64,000 nt of DNA, taken from assembly GCA_050084515.1 (NCBI GenBank), contig CM114274.1:30938001-31002000 (forward strand), read 5' to 3'. A program made the translations under genes and the position numbers. The notes under the pieces are model-generated. The model saw nothing but the letters and a program-made list of their open reading frames with translations, was not told the DNA's origin and ran no database searches. Of this stretch, positions 45,601-56,560 are shown piece by piece. Source of the stretch: Blasia pusilla. Its lineage: Eukaryota; Marchantiophyta; Marchantiopsida; Blasiales. Numbering within the stretch: position 1 is the stretch's first letter; every line of letters begins with the position of its first letter.

Positions 45601-46691
45601 AGGTGAAGAGGCAGCATCGAGAAACGAATCCAATGATTGATTTGGATGACGAAATTTCGCCGCCCAGGTATTCGGGGACCCCGGATTGCTCCCAAATCCA
45701 TGATGGAGTAACTTCTCCAAAATCAGTGAATGTTTTATTTCAAAAGCCCTCCGTTGGTGGAAGTTTGCAACATCCGGTGGCTAGGGTGGTTCAACAATAT
45801 GGGATTCTGGTCATGGAGGTGGATTGCAACTTGAAACGGTGGCATATATCTCGGAGCAACCCTGGACGTGGACCCACTTGCAGAGTAGGATCTGATGGCA
45901 TTAGGAGAGCATGCGGCACTTTCCTAAATAAGAACTGTACAAGGATCGGGCGACCACTTTGCACTCGGGTTTTGGGGACTCAAAACCTTTGATCATTTCA
46001 CGAGGACCGGGATCAATTGAAGTACTTCTTACGCCCAAATGAATCTTTCGCTTTCCGCAAGTCTTATCCGGTTGCCATTGGAGCTCCGGGGAATACCCCC
46101 ACGATTTGGCCCATCGTCACAGGTATGAATTGCACTCAAGACGAAGTGGACAATCTTACAAGTGCCAGTTTTAGACTCGTAGACGGAGGAAGTTCAGATC
46201 ATGTTTGCATTACAGAGACCTTCGCATTTTGTCTTCAACCCAAGATTGATGTCAACATGTACCCGGAGAAGGTGGATGACTTCAATCCACTATTTCTGTT
46301 TGAGTCTAGAAATGGGGTGAAGAGAAACAGAATGTATAGGCCAACGGTGGAGAGAGCAAAGTGAATTGCATCAGGTCGAGAGGCAAAAATGGAGATCATC
46401 TCCACAAAAGATGTCCAGAGTGGCAATGGAATAGGAAGTATGTATTGGGTTAGGAACAACACTGTATATTCAAGTGTCACAGGGGTGTATGTAGTGCACA
46501 TCTGTTGCTTTCCCACACCTTCATGTGGTGACTTTGTCCAAAGAGATACAAGTGGCGAGAGGTATTTCCCTTGTAAGCACATGTACTATGTGTTGCTTGT
46601 AGTTTTAAGAGAGTCGGAGGTAGGAGTAGGAATCCACCAACCAATTCTGTCCCTCAAAGAAGTGCGAAGTATTTTAAACAAACCACTTTGA
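42648..46691 (+). pseudogene. MULE-type transposase with SWIM finger, copy C
   Basis: The start codon is mutated to GTG at 42648 (then NNYVKLTCGSHLAALPQS). Exon 1 to 44657; intron 44658-45185; exon 2 45186-46691. Core residues are readable: WVSFDICYRMLNRW, IYGFMADNAQPGW (D kept, unlike B) and a stop soon after. Exon 2 has the longest clean frame of the three copies (45171-45992, VSRRPIQMVVELSERDSWRP) and a SWIM region CFPTPSCGDFVQ, where the CxC pair is lost, then CKHMYYVLLVV. More lesions than A or B. Confidence 0.82.
44658..45185 (+). repeat. Intron 1 of transposase C with hairpin array
   Basis: Donor GGAG|GTGAGT at 44658 and acceptor GTTGCAG ending 45185. Eight or nine degraded hairpins at 44755-45120 (CAACCCGTC arms). 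A 100-bp internal duplication contains CAAGTCGCATGGCCAAATTT twice. The GTCGTTCATGGGAT linker is retained at the end. Confidence 0.75.
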
Positions 46692-47120
46692 GGATGGAAA
46701 ATAAGGTTTTAGATTGTACTTTCATTTTTCCAGAACCTTCACTTTGAGCTTGAACTCTATTCAGCCTAGGGCAAATGATAGATTTTTTCCACACCTTGGA
46801 TGGAAAAAGTGATTGGTTCCACACTTATGATTCCACTGATTTTTCAGTTTTATAAAATTTGTGCAATTTGCAACTCGTCGAACTCAGAGGGGTTGCCAAA
46901 ATGTGGAAGAGGAAAAAAAAACTATGAGAGTGCATAAGAATAGAGCAGAAAAGTGCAAAAAAATTCCCACAAAAGTTTCCTCTCTTCAACCCAACAGAAA
47001 CTCTCTTCAAATCACAGGAAGCTCTCTTCAAAACAAAGAATCTGTTTTGGTTGAAGGTAGTTTCCTCTCTCCTCTCTCCTCTCTCCTCTCTTCCTCTCCT
47101 CTTACCGTACCTCGAACCCG
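46692..47120 (+). mobile_element. Right terminal region of transposon C
   Basis: AT-rich 3' flank, a hairpin relic at 46865-46895, CT-rich tract 47062-47104, then TTACCGTACCTC and seven further bases up to the target duplication. Confidence 0.78.
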
Positions 47121-47670
47121 ACTAGACGGTGCAACTACTCCCGTGCGAGTGAACCCTCCTAAAACGTCACTAGTGGAAGAGGAAGTAGCCTCTCCTGACT
47201 CCTCCTCATCATCTGGGAACGTCTCCGTCCATGATACATAATATGGGTCATAGTAGACCATGCACGTCTTGATCTCACGTGCATATCTCTGAGAGAACTC
47301 ATGGTAATCGTCCATGGGCGCCCCCTCTAAATGCTGGAACATACCGTTCCATGTTGTAAACGGGTTGCACTCTCTAGAGTTCTTGGCCTGCTTGGAGTCG
47401 CACCAACTCCTAAACTCAACTATGAAATTGTGCAACTCAATCGTGCCTACTGCACCTAAAAAGCTACGCAGTTCTCTACCCCGATCGTCCATCTCGTACG
47501 CCCAAGTGGTAGGACCACTCACAATGTGTGGCGATGTGTTCACAAACTCCTCTACACGTTCCCCCTCGTCTAAAGGAGATCGAGATGGTCTCTCACATGG
47601 AAACCCTCGAAACCTCGCACCACTCGGGGTAAACCCTCCAGAGCTACTCTCAGGTCCACTACTTCGCCTC
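47121..47670 (-). pseudogene. Gag, N-terminal part of gypsy G1
   Basis: The frame from about 47543 reads MDDRGRELRSFLGAVGTIEL, NPFTTWNGMFQHLEGAPMDD and YHEFSQRYAREIKTCMVYYD. G2 gag at 55.7-55.4 kb has the matching GAVGTIVLGDF and FQHLEGPPMDDYHEF. The frame below 47121 belongs to transposon C. This half joins the gag half at 9427. The start is unsettled; open sequence continues to about 47670. Confidence 0.85.
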
Positions 47671-48000
47671 TCAAAATCCTAAAAAGATGCCGTGATGGCC
47701 CTCATGCCTCTCTCACACGATCACTCTCAACCTCACGAGTAATCCCTCAATCACTCATCCCAAACAGGCGGCACTCGATCTACACTCTCCCTCCCCGAGA
47801 TGTGTAACGTGCGGCAACAAGCGGCATGGTGCGGCAAATCGACCAGACTATCATCTCATCGACAACCTATCCTCAACTCTGGACATCCCACATAGATCTA
47901 TGTCCCCTAAACCACATACATAAATGATGCTCTCTACATCCACACACCCAATATCCCCAAATAAACTACCCAAATCCCAGAATCCCTCACACGTGCAGGG
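47671..48000 (-). other. Presumed 5' leader of G1
   Basis: No coding potential. It lies between gag and the 104-bp candidate LTR. On the minus strand the LTR end GCATGACA is followed by CCCTGCACGTGTGAGG, which I cannot match to a tRNA primer site. Confidence 0.35.
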
Positions 48001-48104
48001 TGTCATGCAAATCCATATCATCATACAACATGCATCGCTGACATACCATACTCACATACCTACATAACATAGACGAAAGCATCCACAAACACAAGTGTAC
48101 CACA
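48001..48104 (-). repeat. 104-bp direct repeat, candidate 5' LTR of G1
   Basis: On the minus strand it starts TGTGGTACACTTG and ends TTTGCATGACA, so TG..CA. A near-identical 104-bp copy is at 48477-48580. Position upstream of G1 gag fits a 5' LTR. Confidence 0.5.
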
Positions 48105-48202
48105 ACTGAAATTTGTGAAAGACCTACTATCATAAAACACGTATAGAATCACATACAATCGAGTCAAATCCACTCCACGATGGGAGAATCCAGATCGAAG
48201 CT

Positions 48203-48474
48203 TGCGAGAACCACCATAGCCAAGAGCTCTACTCACTACCAAGGCTAACTCCCAACGCAACAGGCTCAACTCAAAGAACTAACTGTTCTTTGAGTGCACT
48301 CCACACTATATCCTCCAACCTAAGAGCGGGCCCTGCTGGAAAATTCACCCTCAATGGCGTAACCCCCAATCCTATGTATGAAACCGCATCTCTACCTAGA
48401 CACTACATCCCTACATAAGGTATGGCCTCTACTAGCACACTATACTCTACTACATAATCCGTATGGTCATGACA
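48203..48474 (-). repeat. 272-bp direct repeat, copy 1
   Basis: On the minus strand TGTCATGACCATAC to GGTTCTCGCA. A second copy of equal length lies at 56995-57266. TG..CA ends and location on either side of G2 suggest LTRs, but no polypurine tract adjoins this copy and flanking bases do not form a target duplication. Confidence 0.6.
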
Positions 48475-48476
48475 GC

Positions 48477-48580
48477 TGTCGTGCAAATCCACATCATCAT
48501 ACAACATACATCGCTGATATACCATACTCACATATCTACATAACATAGACGAGAGCATCCACAAACACAAGTGTACCACA
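48477..48580 (-). repeat. 104-bp direct repeat, candidate 3' LTR of G2
   Basis: Directly preceded on the minus strand by a G-rich run (TAGGGGGGCGAG), as expected for a polypurine tract before a 3' LTR. Starts TGTGGTACAC, ends GCACGACA. Confidence 0.5.
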
Positions 48581-48726
48581 ACTCGCCCCCCTAACTAGCG
48601 GTTAGGTCCCTCTAACTCCCTGGTAGCCCTATACATGTACTACATGCTATACATCTTCGTGGGTGCACGAATCAGAAGGCCGGGTGCTAGGATGCCCCAT
48701 CGTTAGTCGCACATCTATAATCCATA

Positions 48727-49050
48727 TTATGCAAAGATCAAGTCATCTAACTCTCCTAAGTACATCGAGGACAAACCCACCATCCAAAGAGGGAACAACA
48801 TCCATACGTGAGTCAAACACATCATGTGCCAACCCCTAGAACACCGATCACACACCAACATACGGTATGCGTTACCAGCAGACCCAAACAACATGCAACT
48901 CAAGCTAGCACGTATCATGGCTAAGCTTGGGTCAACAGTACCATTTACATTTGGAAGATGACATGGCGCACAATTACGCACATGGTCCTTCCAAAAAACT
49001 CCATCATGACCCTCCAACATGAGAACTCTGGAAGCTAACACCTCGCGCAC
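48727..49050 (-). pseudogene. Damaged PHD finger region, G2
   Basis: WKDHVRNCAPCHLPN is followed by CMLFGSAG, where the second Cys of the first pair is lost. MLVCDRCSRGWHMMCLT keeps the central CxxC, H and C ligands. The last CxxC pair is out of frame. Counterpart of 2109-2402. Confidence 0.75.
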
Positions 49051-50230
49051 TCATAAAATATTGCGGCCTGCCGTCACATCCAACGTTGTCCGTGCAATTT
49101 GCTGTAAATAGATATAGTCCTCCACATAGAACCTCACGAATCGATGGTCGATAACCTCCATCCCGAATGGTTGCATACCGCAACGTATCCTTGTGTTGAG
49201 CAATGGCAAGATTCTCAAAGGTGTTGGCATAATTCTCGAAAAGAGCTCTGCTGTTGAGAACACACTCTCATTCACATCTGGGTCATCAAGGTTCACCACC
49301 TCAATAGACTCCCAACAATTCTTTGTTGGTAAGTCGGGATCTCGGCCGTATAACAGAAAATAAGGTGAGAAGGAAGCCAAGGATGCTTGGCGATGAACCT
49401 ATAACCCATGGCTAACCATGGCAACTGAATATCCGGTCTCCAAGATGCCCCTTCTATAGGCCATACTTGCGCAATGCCCTCTTCACCGTTTTAACCACAA
49501 GCTCAGCCAAACCATTTGCCTCTAGATGATCTCAAGACGTGGTCTGATGATCAATCAATGCCTTGTCACACAAGACCTCAAACTCACCCTGAAACTCTAT
49601 ACCCTGGTTGGTCAGCACTTCAACTGGTGCACCAAAATGACTAAGCACTCTATCAAGAAACGCAAACGCCGTTCCCTCACTTCCCTTGTCAGGTAATGCC
49701 ACCAACTCAGTCCACTTGGAGAAGTGCTCCACCATCACCAACACATATCGATGATGTGCATCAACGGCAACGGTCCCGCAAAGTCCACACTCCAACGGTA
49801 ACCCAACCCCATAATAGGCAAGGGGTGTAATTGTGGTGTAGGGGCATTGAATGATGCCCTCACTTGGTCACAAACCATACAACTTGACACCAACTGCTGC
49901 ACCTGAGTATGCATGCCACGCCATCAATACTGACCAAGGAGTAAGCTATATGTACGCTTTACCCCAAAATGTCCCAACTCATGGGCATGTCGCACAATGC
50001 GCTCTCTCGAGCCAAAATGCGGCGATTCTTGTACTCTACCATCCTCCCACATACGGAGAATATGTGTTCCTTCCAATCGATACCTCTTAGCACGTTGAAG
50101 AACACGGTCTCGCTCCTTGGCACTCACTATGCCTGGCACCCTCTTGGTCCGTAGGAACTCCAACACCAACGCATCATCATGAATATGACGCTGATCCCAC
50201 CGCCATCTCCAACCTTAGGACACAAGAAGG
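49051..50230 (-). pseudogene. Integrase, G2
   Basis: HELGHFGVKRTYSLL, CMVCDQVRASFNAP and WSVDFAGPL (first D) are present. The second catalytic residue is changed (LTNQGIEF, D to N), and DHLEANGLAE keeps the E. The C-terminal frame 49380-49051 begins SFSPYFLLYGRDPDLP. Several stops. Inactive. Confidence 0.85.
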
Positions 50231-50237
50231 TGGTCAT

Positions 50238-50990
50238 CTACCCTCGACTAGAGTAAGATGTCATATGGTCCTCCATACTAGAGTCCACCCCTAACCAACA
50301 TAGAAAGGCGGATGCATGCCAACCTGGCACCATCTCCTCATCAACCTCGCCATGCCATCTAGCCCTAGTTGCATCCTCTTGGCTAGTACATGGGTTCCTA
50401 CTCAACCCATCAGCATCAAGGTTGGCAGCTCCAGGTCTATGTACCATCTGGAAGTCATACTCCTGTAAGATAAGAGCCCACCGTGCAAGCTTCCATGTAA
50501 GCTTGTCAACCATCAACCACTTGAGCGGCTGGTGATCAATAACAAGGGTAAAGTGTGTGCCAAACAAGTAACACCTAAAGTGTGCCACAGCCCACACTAC
50601 TGCTAAGCACTCTCCCTCATATGAATCAGAGCGACTCCATTTGCATTATTCGAACGACTTGCATAGGCCACCACAGACTCCATGTGCTCATCATCATGTT
50701 GTGTCAACACGCCCCAAGTCCCAACCCTACTCAATCGGTGTGTAATTGAAATGGGCGCCCTTTGATAGGTCTCCTCAAGATAGGCGTCGTCACCAACTGG
50801 GCCTTGAGCTCCACAAAAGCTCGCTCGTGATCATCTCCCCAATTCCACTCCTGATCTGATTTCAATAACTGGTTCAAAGGCTTTGCCATAGCACTAAATT
50901 CCTTCACATACCTCCGATAGTAGTTCTCCGATCCCATGAATGCGCGAACTCTACTCACATCTACCGGACGAGGAATAAGTGCAATAGCCT
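50238..50990 (-). pseudogene. RNase H and RT connection, G2
   Basis: Frame 51015-50731 carries PVDVSRVRAFMGSENYYRR and TPILRRPIKGRPFQLHTD (thumb and start of RNase H). Frame 50597-50238 carries THFTLVIDHQPLKWLM and EYDFQMVHRPGAANLDADGL (RNase H end). The part between is out of frame. Confidence 0.82.
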
Positions 50991-51776
50991 CCACCTTTGC
51001 TTGCTGAACTCCCAAACCACTGGATAGATCACATGACCCAAGTACTCAACATCCTCATGGAAGAACTTACACTTTCTGGATGCAACGTAGACCATGAGCT
51101 TTCAACCGCTCAAATACAATCTGCAAATATATCGATGCTCCTCCACCGTGTTCTTGAACACCAAGATATCATCAATGTAACACCGAACAAAATCCAACCC
51201 TACTAGGATCCTGTCCATCACTCTCTGAAACTCAGCAGGTGCATTCTTCAACCCAAAGGGTAAGAATTTCCACTGGAACAAACAATCCTTGTCATAAGAG
51301 TTGACACCGCAAAATGCTGTCTTGGCCTTGTCACTCTCTCAAATCGGCAACTGATGGTATTCTACCCGAAGATCCAAAGTACTGAAAATCTTTGCCTCTC
51401 CCACCACATCAAAGATCTCCTCAGGTGTAGGCATGGCATACCTATCGGCCTTGGTCTGCCGATTGATAGGACGGTAATCTCCACACATCCACCTATCCGT
51501 GTAGTTGCCATGCACATTCTTTTTAGCAAGCATGACAATGGCTGATGCATACTCTCCATGCAATAACTCCACTAATCTAACCTCCAAAAGGTCCAACGTC
51601 CTACTCTGAATCAGGTCCCTCTCCATATCACTATATCGGTAGGGACGATGGAAGATTGGCGAATTACTAACCAAATCAATCCGTATACTTGGTCCAACCA
51701 AAGCACCCAACTCCTTCATGCTAAAGGCAAAACAACTCCTATAAGCAGGTAGGAAGTGTGTCAAGCGTTGTTTCAC
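50991..51776 (-). pseudogene. Reverse transcriptase, G2
   Basis: The 145-codon frame has LVELLHGEYASAIVMLAKKN, MCGDYRPINRQTKADRYAMP and FSTLDLRVEYHQLPI. After a stop, KFLPFGLKNAPAEFQRVMDR and RCYIDDILVFKNTVEEH (YxDD) follow. It is more complete than RT of G1. The N-terminal IRIDLVSNSPIFHRPYRY marks the RT start. Confidence 0.88.
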
Positions 51777-52119
51777 ACCTCCCGTAAGCTTGGGCCCAAG
51801 TAATGGCTCTCAAGTCTCCTCCATTGGCACACTAGAGGGAGAGGACGACGCCATTGGCTGCTACGCAACCCCCTCACAAGATGGTATACCCTTAGCTACA
51901 CCATCATTTGAGCAAACAACTCCTCCACGAGCATGAGCAACCAACTCCACATGCCCAGCCATTACATCCCATTTACTCCAAGGATGCAAAATACTACTCT
52001 CCTCGCCCCCAGCCAATGCCTCTACCGTCACGATAGCCATCGAGCTCATTATAAGGGGTGAAAGACCCATAGACATAGTCCAAAGTCGACGCTGCTCGGC
52101 CATACCAAGACTTAAAATC

Positions 52120-53110
52120 CAGGTCAAACAATTCAGGTCCATAGCCTGACCCAACACATAACGTCGTGAAGCCTAAAAAATGGAAGCAACCGCTGTCACA
52201 CCAATAGCAAATCCCATCGCACACTCTCTCTCATCAACGTTAGGCTCCACCAACTATTGCACATGATAATCCCATACAAGCCCGAGACCACCTTCCCTGT
52301 AGGCATGTGACGAGGGAACACTCACAAATGTGGGTAGTGCCATCCTAGGCTGGCCCACACGGTTCACCACTGCCATGGGTGACCGATCAATAACCCTAAC
52401 CACCTAAGAAAGTCGCCCAGTATCCAAGATACTATCCACTCTAAGGCAAGGATCACGCTGCACTGCATCATATGCTCGACGTAGAACCTCCCTAGGCAAC
52501 AAGTTTGTCAACCACAAGCTTGGACGATGTGCACGCGAGCCAACTCGCATTGCATCCAACAATACCGCTGGTCCAATCCAAGACCGTACCTTATGAACAC
52601 TTGCCATCATCCGGGTCCGAGTGTCACCCAACAATGGAACATTCTCCAGAATGTAAGTTGGAGCACGTGCCTGATGAACCTGAAGATGTTGTAACACCCG
52701 TAACATCTCCCAAAACAATCGAGACCTAGGGTCGTGTAATCCCTCACCACAACCAGCACGTGTATGACCTTGACATGGCCATCTAGCAATCACCAAATCC
52801 AAAACACCAACCCTCTTAAGGTCCTCCGCCCCCAACAATGCAATGTGTGACGGCAAAGCACGATCGTACCCATGAATAGCTGATGGCGGCAACAACTCAG
52901 GATCTCTCGGTATCAACTGACCCATATGTCCGGATGAGACTCTCTGGGCCGTCTCATCTCGCTCCACATACACGTATCTCTCAAGACAGAATACCGGCTT
53001 GCAACATGCTGACCAAACCGGTGCTAATCCCACCAAAGAGATCTAACACACAAATGCCCTCCGGCGGATACTACCATACAATGGGTGTAGTATCCAAAGG
53101 GGATAACCAA
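52120..53110 (-). pseudogene. C5 cytosine DNA methyltransferase domain inside gypsy G2
   Basis: Motif I, CVLDLFGGISTG, lies at about 53055-53020. The 210-codon frame 53036-52404 follows with YVYVERDETAQRV, RALPSHIALLG, and motif IV ARWPCQGHTRAGCGEG with catalytic Cys. RSRLFWEMLRVLQHL, motif VI YILENVPLL and motif VIII MRVGSRAHRPSLWLTNL come next. Motifs IX-X, ERECAMGF and RRYVLGQAMDL, lie at about 52230-52130 after stops. The long unbroken frame makes this the best methyltransferase copy of the gypsy pair. DNMT3-like features are the PCQGHTRAG context and the SRAHRP block. Place between protease and RT as in G1. Confidence 0.9.
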
Positions 53111-53129
53111 GCTGGACAGAAGTAGGAGT

Positions 53130-54011
53130 CCGTGGGGCCTCCTCTTCCTCGTGAGGTATAAAAGCCTCACACCAAGCCTCCTCCACTAGGCGATCAGCCT
53201 CTTTCCGTAGTGCACCGCCTAAACTCCAAAGTGGCACATCCAACGATAAGGATGCCACTGCTGCAAAACTAGGGACCTCCTCTACCTCCTCATGCACAGG
53301 AGAATCCACAGCAGAAAGATTACCCACCAAAAAGTCTCCTGGCCAAGTGACTACTCCACTAAAACCAGCCACAGATGCTAACACCATTGGGGAAGACCCT
53401 CCTGGTCGAGCCCCATAAATAAATCTCACAGGAACCTAGCTCATACGTCCATCCCCCGACTGCCAACCAGGTCTATAAGACGTTGTCTCAGTCCAATAGT
53501 CCATCTAAAAACCCATCAGGTACAATAATGCTCCTCCAACTAGTACATCATACGACTCGGCTGATGTGACCACTGCAGGTACTCCCAACCGGGAGCTATC
53601 AGTCGCATGATTTGGTCTGAACTGTACAGACAGCTTCTCCCGTGTCATGAATTGAGACCTATCATTGGCTCCTCCAAGTGATGTTTGAATCAGGAATGGG
53701 CAAGGCTCAAGCTCTAACCTCCGAAGACCCAAACCAATACATGCTGCCTTTCCCAACATCAAAGGTTGGGCACCAAATTCTAACAAGACTCTATCTAGTC
53801 TATACACCTGTCCTGTAGGACTCACCAATCGGAATATCCCACTGCGGTTGTCCAACATACATACACCAGATATAAGCCTCTCACAATCAATGGTTGGCCC
53901 GGCTGGTAATGCATCCATCTTCGCCACTGCTGCCTGCCAAGTAGCACTAGTACTCAATGCTACACTTGACATAGAGGGTTGCTCCACCGCACCCCCACGT
54001 TCATACAACAT
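53130..54011 (-). pseudogene. Aspartic protease and linker to methyltransferase, G2
   Basis: RLDRVLLEFGAQPLMLGKAA is the active-site region with D-S/T-G changed to E-F-G. EPCPFLIQTSLGGANDRSQF and AESYDVLVGGALLYLMGF follow. Frame 53429-53043 (VTWPGDFLVGNLSAVDSPVH, EADRLVEEAWCEAFIPHE) links to the methyltransferase and resembles G1 at 6866-6534. Confidence 0.75.
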
Positions 54012-55926
54012 GGCTGCTAGCTGAAATACAAGAGCTAAGTCAACTCCTAATGGTTGTTATCCTTACAGTATGAGCTTCGTGGCTGAAAAAAATGGGGATC
54101 CCAACACTGAAGTTGCCATCCGCAATACTGCACTGGATGCTGCATTCGTGTCTACTACACCCAATATAGATGCCTTAGTCCCCACTGTAGGCTCAATAGG
54201 CTGCGTAGGAACCATGGATGGAGTCCTAAGCATCTCAGACAACAAGAATGATTGGGGAAGCCTAGCTTACCTCCCAGCCTTACCCCTCTGTGGATACAAC
54301 TCCACAGTAGCACCACGTGGCTCTGACGCTCGAGTGGCTCCTCTCGTAACTTTAGTTGATGCCTCAACCTGTGCTGCACTCGCCATATAAGAGAGATCAT
54401 CCCCTCCATAACAGGTGGAAGCTCCTGCTCCCGAACCTGCTCTATGTTGGATACCAGCCATAGTAGCCAACCTCTGCTCCAAGTGTTCAATCCTGGTAGC
54501 CATAGCTGACTCTGTCGTAGTGGTAGGGGTAGCCACCGTAGGCTCTCCAACCACTGGTCCACCTCTACCACCCCTACCACCTCTACCACCTCGGCCTCTC
54601 GGAGCTACATCACCACGGCCGCGACCTGATCTCAACTCTGGATGAAGATCAAAGCAACGCTCTCGAGGATGACCTGGTCTCCCACAATGATCACACTGAG
54701 TTGGGGCGGACTGAGGCCCATCCTCCAAAGTTCGTCTCCCATCCTCTTCAGGAAAAAACCTCCTAACATGATCACCTCCACATGTCCAACATGATTGTCC
54801 TTGCTGCGGGGTAGAAAATGAAGGCAATGGTCTCTGCGCAAGTATCCCTCTAGGATCTGACTGAGGTCGTGTGTACCCCCACAACTCCCACTACTACAAC
54901 CACCACCACTTCTATGAGACTGTGAGGTGGACTGCTGAACACGAGAAGTAGTAGTTGTATCCCTACTGAATGCGGATGTCACCACTCTCTTCTCCACCAT
55001 GTTAAGCTCAATCTTCTCAAATAGAGCAAACACATGGGTCAATGTGGGTGAATCATCACTCATAAGAGTAGCATCACGTACACTACGGCGCAACTCTATG
55101 TCCAAGATCCCAGACCAAAACAAGATTTCCTGAGCTTCAATCACACCCTTGGTAATTGAAATCAAGCGTCGCATAACGCAGTGTTTGCCTGACGAAGACT
55201 CTCACCAGTCTTTCGCTCAAATTCCTGAAGACTCCTCAACTTCTTTGTCTTCACTCCCTGATAGTTCTTCTTCAACCTCTTGAAGAACTCTACAATTGGG
55301 TTGAAGGATGGTGGGGCACTAGTATCTCCACTAGTATCCCCACTGGTACCTGCATGGGTACCTCCACTGGTACCCCCACTCCGGCTCGTACTCGCACCAC
55401 TCAATGTCAAGCTGGCTGACACAGTAAGAACACTACAACCACTGCTATCATGGGTGATAGACACATAGCCTGGAGACCAATATTGTCTCCACGCCTCAAT
55501 CTCAGCAGCATGGTCCCTCCTAAACTCATGGTAATCGTCCATGGGTGGTCCCTCCAAGTGCTGAAACAACCTCTTCCAAGCCAAGAAGGGTGTAAACAAC
55601 GTGGTGTTCCATAACATGTGCATATCACACCACATATCAAACTCCTGAATGAAGTCCCCCAACACAATGGTGCCCACTGCACCCAAATATCATCGTGGGC
55701 CCTTCATGGCCCCATATATCCCATCCATGTCCCAAATCAATGGAGCTGCAACACTCGATAACAACGTAGAAGATTCGATGTTTGGAACACCCCCGTCCTC
55801 CTCTTCATCAACCGTCGGAAGTGGAAAAGGTAGCCGATACCTCAATCCACTCCGTGTAAAACCACCATTGTCCGCACCATGGTCCCCAACCAGACCACCA
55901 GACAGCTCTATGATGACCAACACCAA
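54012..55926 (-). pseudogene. Gag, G2
   Basis: From 55926: SGLRYRLPFPLPTVDEEED, a stop, then GAVGTIVLGDFIQEFDMW, FQHLEGPPMDDYHEFRRDHA and NPIVEFFKRLKKNYQGVKTK. CWTCGGDHVRR (a knuckle lacking its last Cys) and CDHCGRPGHPRERC (intact CX2CX4HX4C, about 54710-54660) follow. A Gly/Arg-rich run, GRGGRGGRGG, comes next, and the linker ends LPQSFLLSEMLRTPSM. Open in three overlapping frames. Confidence 0.85.
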
Positions 55927-56445
55927 TGCCGCAACACCACCAAATCACCACCACTAAGTAACCAAGTGACGTCGATGTCGCTGTCCTATTTTAGATCTAC
56001 TAGCTATGGGTAAAGGCAACCTAATCTGTTATCACCACACACACGCCTCACACGGTCTACTGGTTATCACTCCAGCCTCACTACCGGTAGCACACAGGAG
56101 TAAAACTACTCTGGAAATCAGCGTTAACCCTAACAATGGGCGCACAAGCAAGAAGCAACGATGGAGGGGATCCAAACACAGGAAGTCCAATGACAACCCT
56201 CCAATCGCAAATGGAAATCAAGGTAACACAATCCACCAAATGTGGCACTCCCTGAATCCATGGAATCCACCACACAATTCTAACGCAATAGCTACTCCGC
56301 CGCTGGTCGATGACATGCTAGTCACACCCGCAGCACCTGAAAATATCACCTGCATGGAGAGGCTACACCATACTATGCGCTAGAGGTCCATCAACCAAAA
56401 ATCCGACATGCATAAAGCACCGAACACATCTCCGAACAGCACCAA
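55927..56445. other. Presumed leader of G2, no gene seen
   Basis: Plus-strand frame 56006-56383 has no recognisable features. Nothing else seen. Confidence 0.35.
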
Positions 56446-56560
56446 ATGAGCTACACCAGTGTGTACACTGGCGTAGTTAAGAACTCAGCAGTTAAGCGTC
56501 TTCCAGGCAGAATAGCTCAAAGATGGGTGACCAGTTATGCAACACTCAACTCACAAATCC
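56446..56560 (+). ncRNA. 5S-rRNA-like sequence (relic or 5S-derived element)
   Basis: AGAACTCAGCAGTTAAGCG (A-box AGTTAAGCGT at 56490-56499) and GATGGGTGACC (C-box, 56522-56532) match the internal promoter of plant 5S rRNA genes, with the same 32-base offset between the boxes. The 5' part (ATGAGCTACACCAG) and 3' part (TGCAACACTC) are weakly 5S-like. It is too diverged to be a working rRNA gene and there is no T-run terminator. 5S-derived parts are known in Cassandra-type LTR elements and SINE3. Confidence 0.6.

Larger units (their letters stand above)
9437..47120 (+). mobile_element. DNA transposon C (MULE family), outer copy holding A and B
   Basis: C's own sequence is 9437-10098, 22168-24628 and 37147-47120, about 13.1 kb. 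The remainder is copies A and B with their target duplications. Its left end begins GGGCTGGTATTCTG followed by a GA-rich tract; its right end is a CT-rich tract then TTACCGTACCTC plus seven further bases. The end beside the methyltransferase gene is left and the end beside the transposase gene is right, as in B. Gene 2 of C (minus) is cut by B at 24628/37147. C has more stops than A or B, as expected for the oldest of the three. Confidence 0.88.
48477..55926 (-). mobile_element. Ty3/gypsy G2 carrying DNA methyltransferase and PHD
   Basis: A second member of the G1 family, not interrupted, on the same strand. Domains from right to left: gag with zinc knuckle, protease, C5 methyltransferase, RT, RNase H, integrase and a damaged PHD. 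All are broken by stops and frameshifts. The 5' boundary is not clear; the 272-bp repeat at 56995-57266 may mark it. Confidence 0.85.

Noticed and set aside
54415-54645. Pro-rich plus-strand frame with PPLPPLPPLPPRP
   Set aside because: Antisense of the Gly/Arg-rich run in G2 gag.
56446-56560. Functional 5S rRNA gene
   Set aside because: Only the internal promoter boxes are close to 5S; flanks are too diverged and no terminator follows.
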